A DNA stretch of 49,461 nucleotides, taken from the IMG/VR virus record IMGVR_UViG_3300033148_000376, positions 1-49,461 of that record. One strand, written 5' to 3'. This document shows, one piece after another, positions 17,076-24,272 of this stretch. Both the position numbers and the translations under genes were made by a program. The first letter of the stretch is position 1, and each line of letters starts with the position of its first letter. This DNA comes from a virus. The notes under the pieces were generated by a model, which was not told the origin of the DNA, ran no database searches, and saw only the letters and a list, made by a program, of their open reading frames with translations.

Positions 17076-17422
17076 TGGAAGATAAGCTACATAAGGCTAA
17101 CTTAATAAGTAATGCTGTAAATGGGTGGGGTAAAATACTTGTTGCAGTAGGTTCACTAATTGGGGGGTGTTTCTTTTTTTATTACCAAGTACAAAGCAAT
17201 GAAGCTGCTATTAAAGCTCTGGAGATTAAGATAACAGATAAAGCAGTATCTGATCTTAGAGAGTTTGAGGTATGGGGTGAACGTAGTGATAAGAGACATC
17301 AACGTAATATGAAAACTGGAGATCTAGTTTTTAAGATGTTAGAAGAAGATAGAAAATGGTTAATTGAAATAGACAGACGTATTACTTATATAGAAGGTAA
17401 ATTAGATAATTATGAAAAGTAG
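17075..17422 (+). CDS. Inner-spanin-like or holin-associated membrane protein, 115 aa
   Basis: The start is GTG, sharing one base with the previous TAG stop, and no nearby ATG would give the same N-terminus. There is one transmembrane helix at about residues 20-37 (KILVAVGSLIGGCFFFYY). A long charged alpha-helical coiled-coil region follows to the end (ALEIKITDKAVSDLREFE, DRRITYIEGKLDNYEK). That layout resembles i-spanins (Rz) and also some phage proteins annotated as holins. The next gene overlaps its last 11 bases. Confidence 0.5.
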   Translation: MEDKLHKANLISNAVNGWGKILVAVGSLIGGCFFFYYQVQSNEAAIKALEIKITDKAVSDLREFEVWGERSDKRHQRNMKTGDLVFKMLEEDRKWLIEIDRRITYIEGKLDNYEK

Positions 17423-17636
17423 ATTAAAAAGTATTATTACAAGTATTATAGGAGTTGGTATAATGTTATCAGCGAATGTAATGTTCTTCTTTGGTGACTT
17501 AGTTACTGAAGAATACGAGATGAATTTACTAACTTATATAACAGTAATGTTTTTAGGTTATGTATTTTTAGTAGCGAAAGATTCTCTTATTCAAGGAATT
17601 TTTCTTAACTTGCTAAAAATTAAGGGTAAAAAGTAA
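17412..17636 (+). CDS. Small two-helix membrane protein, holin candidate, 74 aa
   Basis: A basic N-terminus (MKSRLK) precedes two hydrophobic helices, about residues 8-28 (IITSIIGVGIMLSANVMFFFG) and 41-60 (YITVMFLGYVFLVAKDS). A basic end, IKGKK, follows. This is a typical class II holin shape. The gene overlaps the upstream coiled-coil gene by 11 bases and its TAA overlaps the next ATG. Two holin-shaped proteins in one cassette may be a holin and antiholin pair, but which is which cannot be told from sequence. Confidence 0.5.
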   Translation: MKSRLKSIITSIIGVGIMLSANVMFFFGDLVTEEYEMNLLTYITVMFLGYVFLVAKDSLIQGIFLNLLKIKGKK

Positions 17637-18022
17637 TGGCTAAGCTATACAGTATATCAAAACTTCGTGAGATTCATTCTAAGAAGGAAGCCCTTAACGG
17701 TGTAACTTATCAAACAGAAGATAATAGAATTGACGGAACTAGATACTTTATAGGTAATAGTGAGGGTAGATTAGACGAAATTACAGATGTTACTTTAATA
17801 GAGGATAACACAACTACTATAGCAGAGATTAAAGCTGACATAGAAGATTTATTAAGAGTTATAGAGGATTTAGAAAATACAGGCAATGATTATCATTCAG
17901 GGTATTCTAAAATAAACTCAGGCGATACGGTTACAATTGAAGAAAATAAACAGATGACAAACTGGAATCGTTTAGAGATAGACGGGACTTTAATTATAGA
18001 CGGAGAATTAATTTTAAAATAA
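17636..18022 (+). CDS. Fibre-associated protein with VDG-type C-terminal strand motif, 128 aa
   Basis: The N-terminus is charged and helical (AKLYSISKLREIHSKKEA). The middle is a Glu/Asp/Ile-rich helix (IADIEDLL type). The last 30 residues, TVTIEENKQMTNWNRLEI then DGTLIIDGELILK, match a short strand motif often seen at the ends of phage fibre and neck proteins (polar strand, Gln-Met, then two DG turns). It lies first in the second fibre block and directly abuts the next gene. A role in fibre assembly is likely, with details unknown. Confidence 0.5.
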   Translation: MAKLYSISKLREIHSKKEALNGVTYQTEDNRIDGTRYFIGNSEGRLDEITDVTLIEDNTTTIAEIKADIEDLLRVIEDLENTGNDYHSGYSKINSGDTVTIEENKQMTNWNRLEIDGTLIIDGELILK

Positions 18023-18835
18023 ATGGCTTTAATACAATTAGGAATAGCAGACGGTTCTTTAATAGGAAACCCAACAGGAACGGATTACTGGTTCTTCAAT
18101 AACTCTTATAACTCAAACAAATATACTAGAAGAGATTCAAATGGGGTAGATATTGTTTTTGGAGAGGGTGAAGCAAACACTTCAAGTAATGTTGGCACAG
18201 GTGCAGGGTTAGCTAAAGCTAAAGTAGGTGTAGACCTTCCTTTTAAATCAATTATAAGCGGTACAGCATTAAGATCAATAGAAAACACTGATGACATTAC
18301 GATTGATTTAGAGGATACTACGGTTACTCCTGGGTCTTATACTAATGTAAGTATTACAGTTGACCAACAAGGTAGAGTCACATTAGCGTCAAGTGGACCT
18401 TCTCCCTCAGTCTATGGAACTAACCTTAATCAATTTATATTATCTACGGAAAGAAACACCTCAGCTCCACACACTACATGGGTTAGTGTTATCAATGATA
18501 GCACCTCGTCTTTAGTAGCAGGAGATTATGATTTAAGTATTGCTTATGGATGGAATCATAATGCTACAAATAGTGATTTTGAAAGTAGGTTAACTTTTGA
18601 TGGTGTAGTACTAGGAGATATTTTTAGTAATGGGGTAACCCACAAACAAGAACCAAAAGACTCTGCGGGAAGTGGGGGTAGCTCAGGTAGTTCCCAACAG
18701 TGGGGCTTTGCGAAAACCTTCCCATTAACTTTAACTTCTGGGATAAAATCTGTACTATTTGATATTAGGAGTGATGATGCTGCTGATTTATCAACGGTTT
18801 GGGATGTTTATATTAAACTAATAAGAGTAGCATAA
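18023..18835 (+). CDS. Tail fibre protein, 270 aa
   Basis: Residues 106-123 (YTNVSITVDQQGRVTLAS) match the TVDxQGR repeat typical of phage tail fibres. Before it, GTGAGLAKAKVGVDLPFKSI and DDITIDLED are also fibre-stalk patterns. The C-terminal 140 residues are beta-rich, with a Gly/Ser-rich loop (SAGSGGSSGSS) near 213-223. They probably form a trimeric receptor-binding head. The start is the ATG directly after the preceding stop, and the end is coupled to the next fibre gene by TAATG. Confidence 0.7.
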   Translation: MALIQLGIADGSLIGNPTGTDYWFFNNSYNSNKYTRRDSNGVDIVFGEGEANTSSNVGTGAGLAKAKVGVDLPFKSIISGTALRSIENTDDITIDLEDTTVTPGSYTNVSITVDQQGRVTLASSGPSPSVYGTNLNQFILSTERNTSAPHTTWVSVINDSTSSLVAGDYDLSIAYGWNHNATNSDFESRLTFDGVVLGDIFSNGVTHKQEPKDSAGSGGSSGSSQQWGFAKTFPLTLTSGIKSVLFDIRSDDAADLSTVWDVYIKLIRVA

Positions 18836-19773
18836 TGGCTAGAGAATTTAACATAAAAACGGTAACATCAACAGAGTCGATAACTGACCTTCACGTAACT
18901 GTAACAACTGTATTTCAAGACTTACTAGAAAACTTCACTTATACTGAGTTATTAGAATCTGAGAGTTTATTTGTATTGCTTTCAGATGCTAATATAGTTG
19001 CTGAAGATGAGAATGGAGATACTATTTCAGGGTCAACAATAACTTCTTTAGAAAGGGAAAAACTTGAAGGTATCGAATCGGGAGCAACTGCAGATCAGTC
19101 TGACGTAGAAATAGAGACCTCATATAATAATCAAGTTGCTGTCGTATCTCAAGCAGAAGCAGAAGCAGGTACAGCTACTACAGTTAAGAGATGGACTCCG
19201 CTGAGAATAGCTCAAGCAATAGCAGCTTTAGCTACTGGTGGCGGTGGGCCTCCAAGTGGTTCTGCTGGTGGTGATTTAGGTGGGACATATCCCAATCCGA
19301 AAGTAACAGCTATAACGGAAACTAGTGGGCCAACTTCATTAGTGGCGGGTGCAATTGCTGACGGAGAGTTATTGCAAAGAGTTGGTTCAACGTTGGTGGG
19401 GTATAAGCCTATAATTGCTTGTTGTCCTTTTGGTGCAAAGAGTGATAGTATAGGTCGGTTTTTAGTTGCCAATGGGAAGTCTTCTGATGCAGACGAAACC
19501 AGCAAAACAAAAACAAGGCAACCGATAATAGAAGACGGTACACTAATACGGTTAGCATACCAAACTAAAGATGGCACAACCTCAACGCAAATGAAGGTTC
19601 ATGTTAATGGGGTGGTTCAGGCTACCGTTGTTTTAAGTTCAATGAACGCCAACAAAACAGGAGTTGAAACAATAAGTGTAAGCGTTTTAGCAGGTGACTA
19701 TGTGGAAATAGAGTGGGATGCTAGCGACAAACCAGGAGAATGCACAATGTACTTTAAACAAGAATTATCATGA
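18835..19773 (+). CDS. Tail fibre protein, 312 aa
   Basis: Two hallmark fibre motifs occur in order: LEREKLEGIESGATADQ at residues 72-88 and SGSAGGDLGGTYPNPKV at 141-157. WTPLRIAQAIAAL lies between them at 120-132. The C-terminal domain from about 190 is a predicted jelly roll (LIRLAYQTKDGTTSTQMKV, DYVEIEWDASD) and probably contacts the host surface. The last four bases overlap the next gene (ATGA). Length and motif order are normal for short podovirus-type side fibres. Confidence 0.75.
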   Translation: MAREFNIKTVTSTESITDLHVTVTTVFQDLLENFTYTELLESESLFVLLSDANIVAEDENGDTISGSTITSLEREKLEGIESGATADQSDVEIETSYNNQVAVVSQAEAEAGTATTVKRWTPLRIAQAIAALATGGGGPPSGSAGGDLGGTYPNPKVTAITETSGPTSLVAGAIADGELLQRVGSTLVGYKPIIACCPFGAKSDSIGRFLVANGKSSDADETSKTKTRQPIIEDGTLIRLAYQTKDGTTSTQMKVHVNGVVQATVVLSSMNANKTGVETISVSVLAGDYVEIEWDASDKPGECTMYFKQELS

Positions 19774-20336
19774 TAGTAGGAATAATAAAAATAGGAACGG
19801 GTTTAGTAGCCTTAGAAGAGTTTAGAGAAGCTAATAATGAAGCACTAGCAGTTAATGAATTTTGTAACGAACACACTCTGCCATTAAACACAGAAGATTA
19901 TTTAGGTATAAACGGTGATTCACTAGACTTACAAAGTAATTGGGGCTGGGATTTCTCAGAACAGACACCAGTATTTCAAGAGGTTGTTACTGTGTTAAAC
20001 AAAATCTACGCATTATCTGACAGAGACATTGAGCCTATATTACCAGAGCTAAGGGAAAACTCAAGAAATGGACATACGCTTTTTAATGAGATAATCGCCA
20101 CCTATTTCGGGTTAAGGTTTGCATCTGGAGAGTTGACGGAGGACAATATTGACTATTGTTATACTAAATTAATGCCTGTTGCTACAATGTTGATTAGAGG
20201 ACATTTTAAACAAGCAAGAAAAAGACTAAACAAATTATTTGTTGGAGGAATAACTCAAGACGATATAGATAACGGATATACTCAGGGGGTACATGACAAT
20301 ATAATAAATGATATTAATAACTATTTAAACCAATAA
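19770..20336 (+). CDS. Hypothetical protein of the fibre operon, 188 aa
   Basis: The start overlaps the fibre stop (ATGA). The protein looks soluble and mainly helical after a short hydrophobic start (MIVGIIKIGTGLVAL). It has acidic and aromatic stretches (SNWGWDFSEQTPVFQ) and basic helices near 146-155 (HFKQARKRLNKLF). No motif is recognised. Its position directly after fibre genes would suit a fibre assembly chaperone, though this is inference from position only. Confidence 0.5.
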   Translation: MIVGIIKIGTGLVALEEFREANNEALAVNEFCNEHTLPLNTEDYLGINGDSLDLQSNWGWDFSEQTPVFQEVVTVLNKIYALSDRDIEPILPELRENSRNGHTLFNEIIATYFGLRFASGELTEDNIDYCYTKLMPVATMLIRGHFKQARKRLNKLFVGGITQDDIDNGYTQGVHDNIINDINNYLNQ

Positions 20337-20338
20337 TT

Positions 20339-20485
20339 ATGAATGAAGAACAAAAAGAAATAGTAAAAGAAATTAAAACTTTAGTTTCTAAACTAGAAGA
20401 CTCAATTAAAGATGAACAAGTTTCCAAAAGTGCTGAAGGGGATTGGGTAAACGGACAGCCAAAAGAAAGACCTAAAAGAGGGTGA
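20339..20485 (+). CDS. Short charged protein, 48 aa
   Basis: The ATG at 20339 opens a 48-codon frame ending in TGA at 20483-20485, which overlaps the GTG start of the next gene (GTGA). The product is Lys/Glu-rich and helical (EEQKEIVKEIKTLVSKLEDS), then has a polar tail with Pro, Lys and Arg. It fills a gap of 145 bases. Coupling to the membrane-protein gene supports it being real. The function is unknown. Confidence 0.5.
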   Translation: MNEEQKEIVKEIKTLVSKLEDSIKDEQVSKSAEGDWVNGQPKERPKRG

Positions 20486-21108
20486 TAATATTTTTTTTAA
20501 TATGGCTTTTACTTATGAGATATTTACCCGAATATTTTGATAGTGATAATTTATATTTTCTAATGGATAATATTTTGATGTTGGTAGTTTCTTCTTATAT
20601 TTTTAAAAAGTCAGAAAAAACGGTTTTAAATCTTTTTTTTTCAGCATCAGCTATGATTATATTTGCGTATAGTTGTTTTGATTATTTACAAATGATAATT
20701 TTAAAAACAGATAGTTTCGGTATTTTTAATTATTTTGTGCTTTTTTCAGTTACTCTTATTATTCATATTTTAATATTTAAAAATCGTTATAAATGGGAAA
20801 GACTAAAAAGCGATAATTATAATATAAATAAAATACAAAAGATTTATAGTAAGCCAAATGAACTGTTAACACTTTTAGGTGCTGCAACATCTTTAAGCCC
20901 AAAGTGTTCAGTTAGGTATACGTGTAATAACAAGACAATAAGATTTAAGAAAGGTATTAGAACACCTATAATATGCGACACTGTTATAAAGAAAACCGAT
21001 ATAATCAAGGACACTGACCTTAATAAAGAACTTTTCATTAATAGATATGAAAAAATAAAAAATAAAAAATATAATTTATTAACTTTTAACTGCAGAAACT
21101 TATTTTAA
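20482..21108 (+). CDS. Multi-pass membrane protein with C-terminal NC-motif domain, 208 aa
   Basis: The start is GTG overlapping the previous TGA. Residues 1-12, about 27-41, 50-72 and 82-98 are hydrophobic and likely cross the membrane. From about 105 a soluble basic domain follows, ending KYNLLTFNCRNLF. The shape of the soluble part (KPNELLTLLGA, CSVRYTCNNKTIRFKKG, then the final Asn-Cys) resembles proteins I recall near the structural genes of other Bacteroidetes phages, and loosely the NC end of permuted papain-like (NlpC/P60, LRAT) folds. No His partner is evident, so an enzyme is not claimed. The DNA is more AT-rich than its neighbours. A role in superinfection exclusion or lysis is possible but unproven. 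Confidence 0.5.
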   Translation: MIIFFLIWLLLMRYLPEYFDSDNLYFLMDNILMLVVSSYIFKKSEKTVLNLFFSASAMIIFAYSCFDYLQMIILKTDSFGIFNYFVLFSVTLIIHILIFKNRYKWERLKSDNYNINKIQKIYSKPNELLTLLGAATSLSPKCSVRYTCNNKTIRFKKGIRTPIICDTVIKKTDIIKDTDLNKELFINRYEKIKNKKYNLLTFNCRNLF

Positions 21109-21132
21109 ATGGAAAATTTATAAACTATAGAA

Positions 21133-21312
21133 GTGGAAAAAAATAAATACTATACTTTTGACGTTACCAAGACGTTACAACGGAAAAAAGCAACTAGAAA
21201 ACAAATAGTAAAGATAATAAAAAACGGTTGTAATATTTTTCCAAACTCTGCAATGTTTAACGGTTTAAAGATTGGGACTTGTCAAAGGTGTTTTAATACA
21301 TTAATTAAATAA
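21133..21312 (+). CDS. Short basic protein with CxxC, 59 aa
   Basis: A GTG at 21133 opens a frame ending in TAA at 21310-21312. No in-frame ATG lies upstream before a stop at 21121. The product (MEKNKYYTFDVTKTLQRKK at the start) is basic and contains a CQRC pair near its end plus a Cys in the middle, which could hold a metal. It occupies most of the 210-base gap before the exonuclease gene. The GTG start has no clear ribosome-binding sequence, so the gene call is moderate. Confidence 0.4.
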   Translation: MEKNKYYTFDVTKTLQRKKATRKQIVKIIKNGCNIFPNSAMFNGLKIGTCQRCFNTLIK

Positions 21313-21319
21313 AAACAAA
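21307..21319 (+). promoter_or_regulatory. A-rich translation leader AAATAAAAACAAA (copy 3)
   Basis: This is the same 13-mer found before the capsid gene and the gene after it. Here the last A is the first base of the exonuclease ATG. Confidence 0.4.
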
Positions 21320-22272
21320 TGTCGAAGAAGAAAGAAGATTTAGTACAAAGGTTTTTAAAATACCCTAAACAATTAGGTAAAGGTGCAGGTCACCTAGCTG
21401 AGAGGTGGAAGGTAGACAGAGTTGATATCTATGAAGCTAGAGATGAAGCTAGACGTAGATTAAGAGGTTCTCAAAATAAAGTAATTAAACGATTGTTTTT
21501 TGATATTGAGACAGCTCCTAATATTGGTTATTTTTGGAGAGCTGGTTATAAGCTAAATGTTCATTATAGTAATATCATACAAGAGAGAGCTATAATGTGT
21601 ATCTCTTACAAATGGGCAGGTGAAGATAAAGTTCATAATATATTTTGGGATGGTTATTATGATGATAAAAATATATTAGAGAAGTTCATACCTGTTTTAA
21701 AAGAAGCTGATGAGGTAGTTGGACATAACTCTGATAAATTTGATATTAAATGGGTAAATACTAGAGCTGCTAAACACGGTTTAAATCTACCTAATAAGTT
21801 TAGAAGCTTTGATACCTTAAAGAAGGTTAGAGCACAGTTTACATTAAACTCTAATACATTAAAGTATTGTGCTGAGTTTTTCGGTTTAACTGGTAAAATA
21901 GAAACAGGTGGTTTTGATTTATGGACTGATATCTTATCTGATCAAACAGGTAAAACTAAAGTTCATAATGAAGCTAAAAAGAAAATGATTGAGTACTGTA
22001 ATGGTGATGTAGCTACTTTAGAAGATCTATATAATTATGTAGAGAAGTATACTAAACCCGTTACAAATCATGCTATACTACAGGGTGGTGAAAAGTATCA
22101 TTGTCCAGCATGTGCCTCAGTACATACTAGTTTATTAAGAAGAAGTACACCTGTGAGTGGTATAATTAAAGTACACATGGAATGTGATGTTTGTAATGTT
22201 AACTATGACATATCAAACAAAACTTATATGAAGTACTTAGATAATAAAAAAAAAAAAAATGATAAACAATGA
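21319..22272 (+). CDS. DEDDy-type 3'-5' exonuclease with zinc ribbon, 317 aa
   Basis: The RNase H-like exonuclease core shows LFFDIETAPN with D62 and E64, VGHNSDKFD with D139 (and D142), and YCNGD with Y226 and D230. This is the DEDDy metal-binding set of DnaQ/polymerase-proofreading-type exonucleases that hydrolyse DNA or RNA from the 3' end. A four-cysteine zinc ribbon follows (C262, C265, C289, C292). The N-terminal 45 residues are basic and helical (KWKVDRVDIYEARDEARRRL type), perhaps DNA-binding. A run of 14 A residues (22246-22259) encodes the Lys-rich tail. The stop overlaps the next start (ATGA). It lies among virion genes rather than replication genes, so it might act on DNA at packaging or entry. 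Confidence 0.8.
   Translation: MSKKKEDLVQRFLKYPKQLGKGAGHLAERWKVDRVDIYEARDEARRRLRGSQNKVIKRLFFDIETAPNIGYFWRAGYKLNVHYSNIIQERAIMCISYKWAGEDKVHNIFWDGYYDDKNILEKFIPVLKEADEVVGHNSDKFDIKWVNTRAAKHGLNLPNKFRSFDTLKKVRAQFTLNSNTLKYCAEFFGLTGKIETGGFDLWTDILSDQTGKTKVHNEAKKKMIEYCNGDVATLEDLYNYVEKYTKPVTNHAILQGGEKYHCPACASVHTSLLRRSTPVSGIIKVHMECDVCNVNYDISNKTYMKYLDNKKKKNDKQ
22246..22259 (+). repeat. A14 homopolymer near the exonuclease stop
   Basis: Fourteen consecutive A bases encode Lys codons in the last ten residues of the exonuclease, 10 bases before the next ATG. Such a run is prone to transcriptional slippage or to sequencing length errors. A change of one base would only alter the last few residues. Confidence 0.9.
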
Positions 22273-22967
22273 TAACTCTAAATAAACTTATATTTGACTT
22301 ATGGGAATTAGTAAGACCTAATCTCTCAGATGATGATAACTTCGACAAACGACAGCTAGCTTTCTGGATTCAAACCCAGAGAGCTTTGCTTGTTCGTAAC
22401 GAACTCAATAAGAATAGAACTATAGATGATAACCTTATCCAAGATCTAGGTTGCTTAGAGCTAGAGTTAGCTGATAAAGCTGATTGTTGTGATATATCTG
22501 ATGGTTGTAAAATTCTTAGAACTAAAGATACTATACCTAACACTATAGAATTACATAATAAGACTGCTATAACTAGAGTAGCTCCTATTGATAAACATAC
22601 TATACCTTTTAGTCATGTATCGTATGAGAGAGCTATATGGTCAGGTAATGGTAGATTTAATAGTAACCAAATCTTTACGTTCTTACTAAACGATAAGATA
22701 TATGTAGTGGCTAAGAATAACAGTTTGCTTAAATACGCTACTCACATTAATGTAAGAGGTGTATTTGAAGATCCACAAGAAGTAGGTAAGTTTAATCAAT
22801 GTGCTAATAATACAGTTTGTTATACAGATGCTAGTAAGTATCCTATTAACGCTTGGATGATTGATTACATGAAAGCCGCTATATTACAGCTCAACTTTCA
22901 AACAGCACTACAAGCTCCTCAAGATAATACTAACAACGCTAAAGCAGATAATAATGAGCCTACTTAA
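22269..22967 (+). CDS. Conserved crAss-like structural protein of the ring region, 232 aa
   Basis: The N-terminus (LIFDLWELVRPNLSDDDN, DKRQLAFWIQTQRALLVRNEL, then NLIQDLGCLELELAD) matches a family I recall beside the ring-protein genes of crAss-like phages. It has a helical start and a beta-rich middle (FTFLLNDKIYVVAKN). Cys residues near 73-80 (DCCDISDGC) may be structural. It overlaps the previous gene by ATGA and the next by 14 bases, so the ring genes form one coupled operon. It is probably one of the stacked proteins between portal and muzzle; the precise layer is not certain. Confidence 0.6.
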   Translation: MITLNKLIFDLWELVRPNLSDDDNFDKRQLAFWIQTQRALLVRNELNKNRTIDDNLIQDLGCLELELADKADCCDISDGCKILRTKDTIPNTIELHNKTAITRVAPIDKHTIPFSHVSYERAIWSGNGRFNSNQIFTFLLNDKIYVVAKNNSLLKYATHINVRGVFEDPQEVGKFNQCANNTVCYTDASKYPINAWMIDYMKAAILQLNFQTALQAPQDNTNNAKADNNEPT

Positions 22968-23520
22968 TCCAGGTAGAAATATAGGTGCTAAAAGTAAAAT
23001 AGAAGTTCATGTAGGTATTACTGACTTCTTTAAATACTTTAAAAAGAAGAACCCAGAGAGTAAATTAGACTACTCTATATACTCACAGGTAATTAAAGAT
23101 CTTAACGAAGAGATATCTAAGGCTATCATCTTTGAAGGGTATGAGTTTAAGTTACCAGGCAGATTAGGTTATATCTCTGTGATCAAGAAAAAACACAAGT
23201 TAAAAACTACTGAAGATGGTAAAGTAGATACTAGGTATCTTCCTGTAGATTTTAAGCGAACTAAAGAGCTTTGGGCTGAGATATACCCAAATAAAACAGA
23301 AGCTGAGATACTAGCTATGCCAGATAGAAAAAGAGTATTTCACACTAATACCCATTCTAGTGGTTACATCTACAGTTGGTACTATAATAAGTTTACTAGT
23401 AACGCAACTAATAAGTCCGTATACTACTTTAAACCTACTAGAACAAACCAAAGATTATTATCTACGTATGTTAAATCAGAAGATTTTGAAAATATATACT
23501 ACGAATTTGTTAACCCTTAA
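22954..23520 (+). CDS. IHF/HU-like ring-region protein of crAss-like phages, 188 aa
   Basis: Residues 15-75 read as a helix, then YSQVIKDLNEEISKAI, then a strand-turn FEGYEFKLPGRLGYISVIKK. This is the plan of HU/IHF proteins (helices followed by a 'G..v.LP..G' strand). Crass-like phages carry a gene annotated as an IHF subunit next to the tail-stabilisation gene, as here. The C-terminal half has Tyr-rich segments (SGYIYSWYYNKFTSN, VYYFKPTR). In the virion such a protein probably serves as a structural ring part rather than as a DNA-bending factor. That role is inference. Confidence 0.55.
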   Translation: MSLLNPGRNIGAKSKIEVHVGITDFFKYFKKKNPESKLDYSIYSQVIKDLNEEISKAIIFEGYEFKLPGRLGYISVIKKKHKLKTTEDGKVDTRYLPVDFKRTKELWAEIYPNKTEAEILAMPDRKRVFHTNTHSSGYIYSWYYNKFTSNATNKSVYYFKPTRTNQRLLSTYVKSEDFENIYYEFVNP

Positions 23521-23529
23521 ATAAAGATT

Positions 23530-24270
23530 ATGTATAACACAGGTAAAAAGGTAAGTATTAAAAGAGTACTTGAGAAAGTATATAGAGATTGGGGTTTCAA
23601 TACAGAGATAGTATGGTCAGATGTTATTGAGTGGTCCTCTGAGGCTATTAATATATTAGGTGTATACCCAGCTTATGAAGATAAGATATCTAAAAAGATT
23701 ACTTTAGTTAACGGTAGAGGTGAGTTACCTTGTGATATAATGCACATTAACGGTGTTAGAAACTTCGATACTGGAGAAACAATGGTTAGATCATTTGATC
23801 AATACCATTTAAGTAACTACTACAGATGTGAGGGTGAAGCAATATCTAATTGTGAGGATTGTGTAGCTCTAGTAAATACATATACTACTAACGAAAACTT
23901 TATCTTCACTAATATCACTACTGGAGATTTAGAGATATCTTATAGAGGTATGTCTTTAGATGAAGACGGTTTACCTACTATACCAGATGACGATAAGTAT
24001 ATTAGATATGTATCTTTATACATTGCAGAGAAATTAGCAATGAAGTTATTCTTTCAAGATAAACTTAGAGGAGACAAACTACAAATAATTCAAAGTGAAC
24101 TAGCATTTGCTACAGGTTCAGCTAAGATGTCAATGATTATACCAGATGTAGATTATATGCAAGCTTGGACTAACTCATCCTTACGCCTTATACCAACATT
24201 AAACTCTCATTCGTCAGGGTTTAAGTTTGATGCTCAACCACAACAACAAAAAAACCATAACTCTTACTAA
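23530..24270 (+). CDS. Ring/tail-stabilisation protein (P22 gp4-like), 246 aa
   Basis: The early KRVLEKVYRDWGF and DVIEWSSEAINILGVYPAYE helices, the strand pair ITLVNGRGELPCDIMHINGV, and the motif LEISYRGMSLDEDGLPTIPD (about residues 138-157) are characteristic of the crAss-like tail-stabilisation or ring-protein family, distantly like P22 gp4. It docks under the portal and carries the muzzle. A Gln/Asn-rich end (AQPQQQKNHNSY) looks disordered. The muzzle gene starts two bases after its stop. Confidence 0.75.
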   Translation: MYNTGKKVSIKRVLEKVYRDWGFNTEIVWSDVIEWSSEAINILGVYPAYEDKISKKITLVNGRGELPCDIMHINGVRNFDTGETMVRSFDQYHLSNYYRCEGEAISNCEDCVALVNTYTTNENFIFTNITTGDLEISYRGMSLDEDGLPTIPDDDKYIRYVSLYIAEKLAMKLFFQDKLRGDKLQIIQSELAFATGSAKMSMIIPDVDYMQAWTNSSLRLIPTLNSHSSGFKFDAQPQQQKNHNSY

Positions 24271-24272
24271 TC

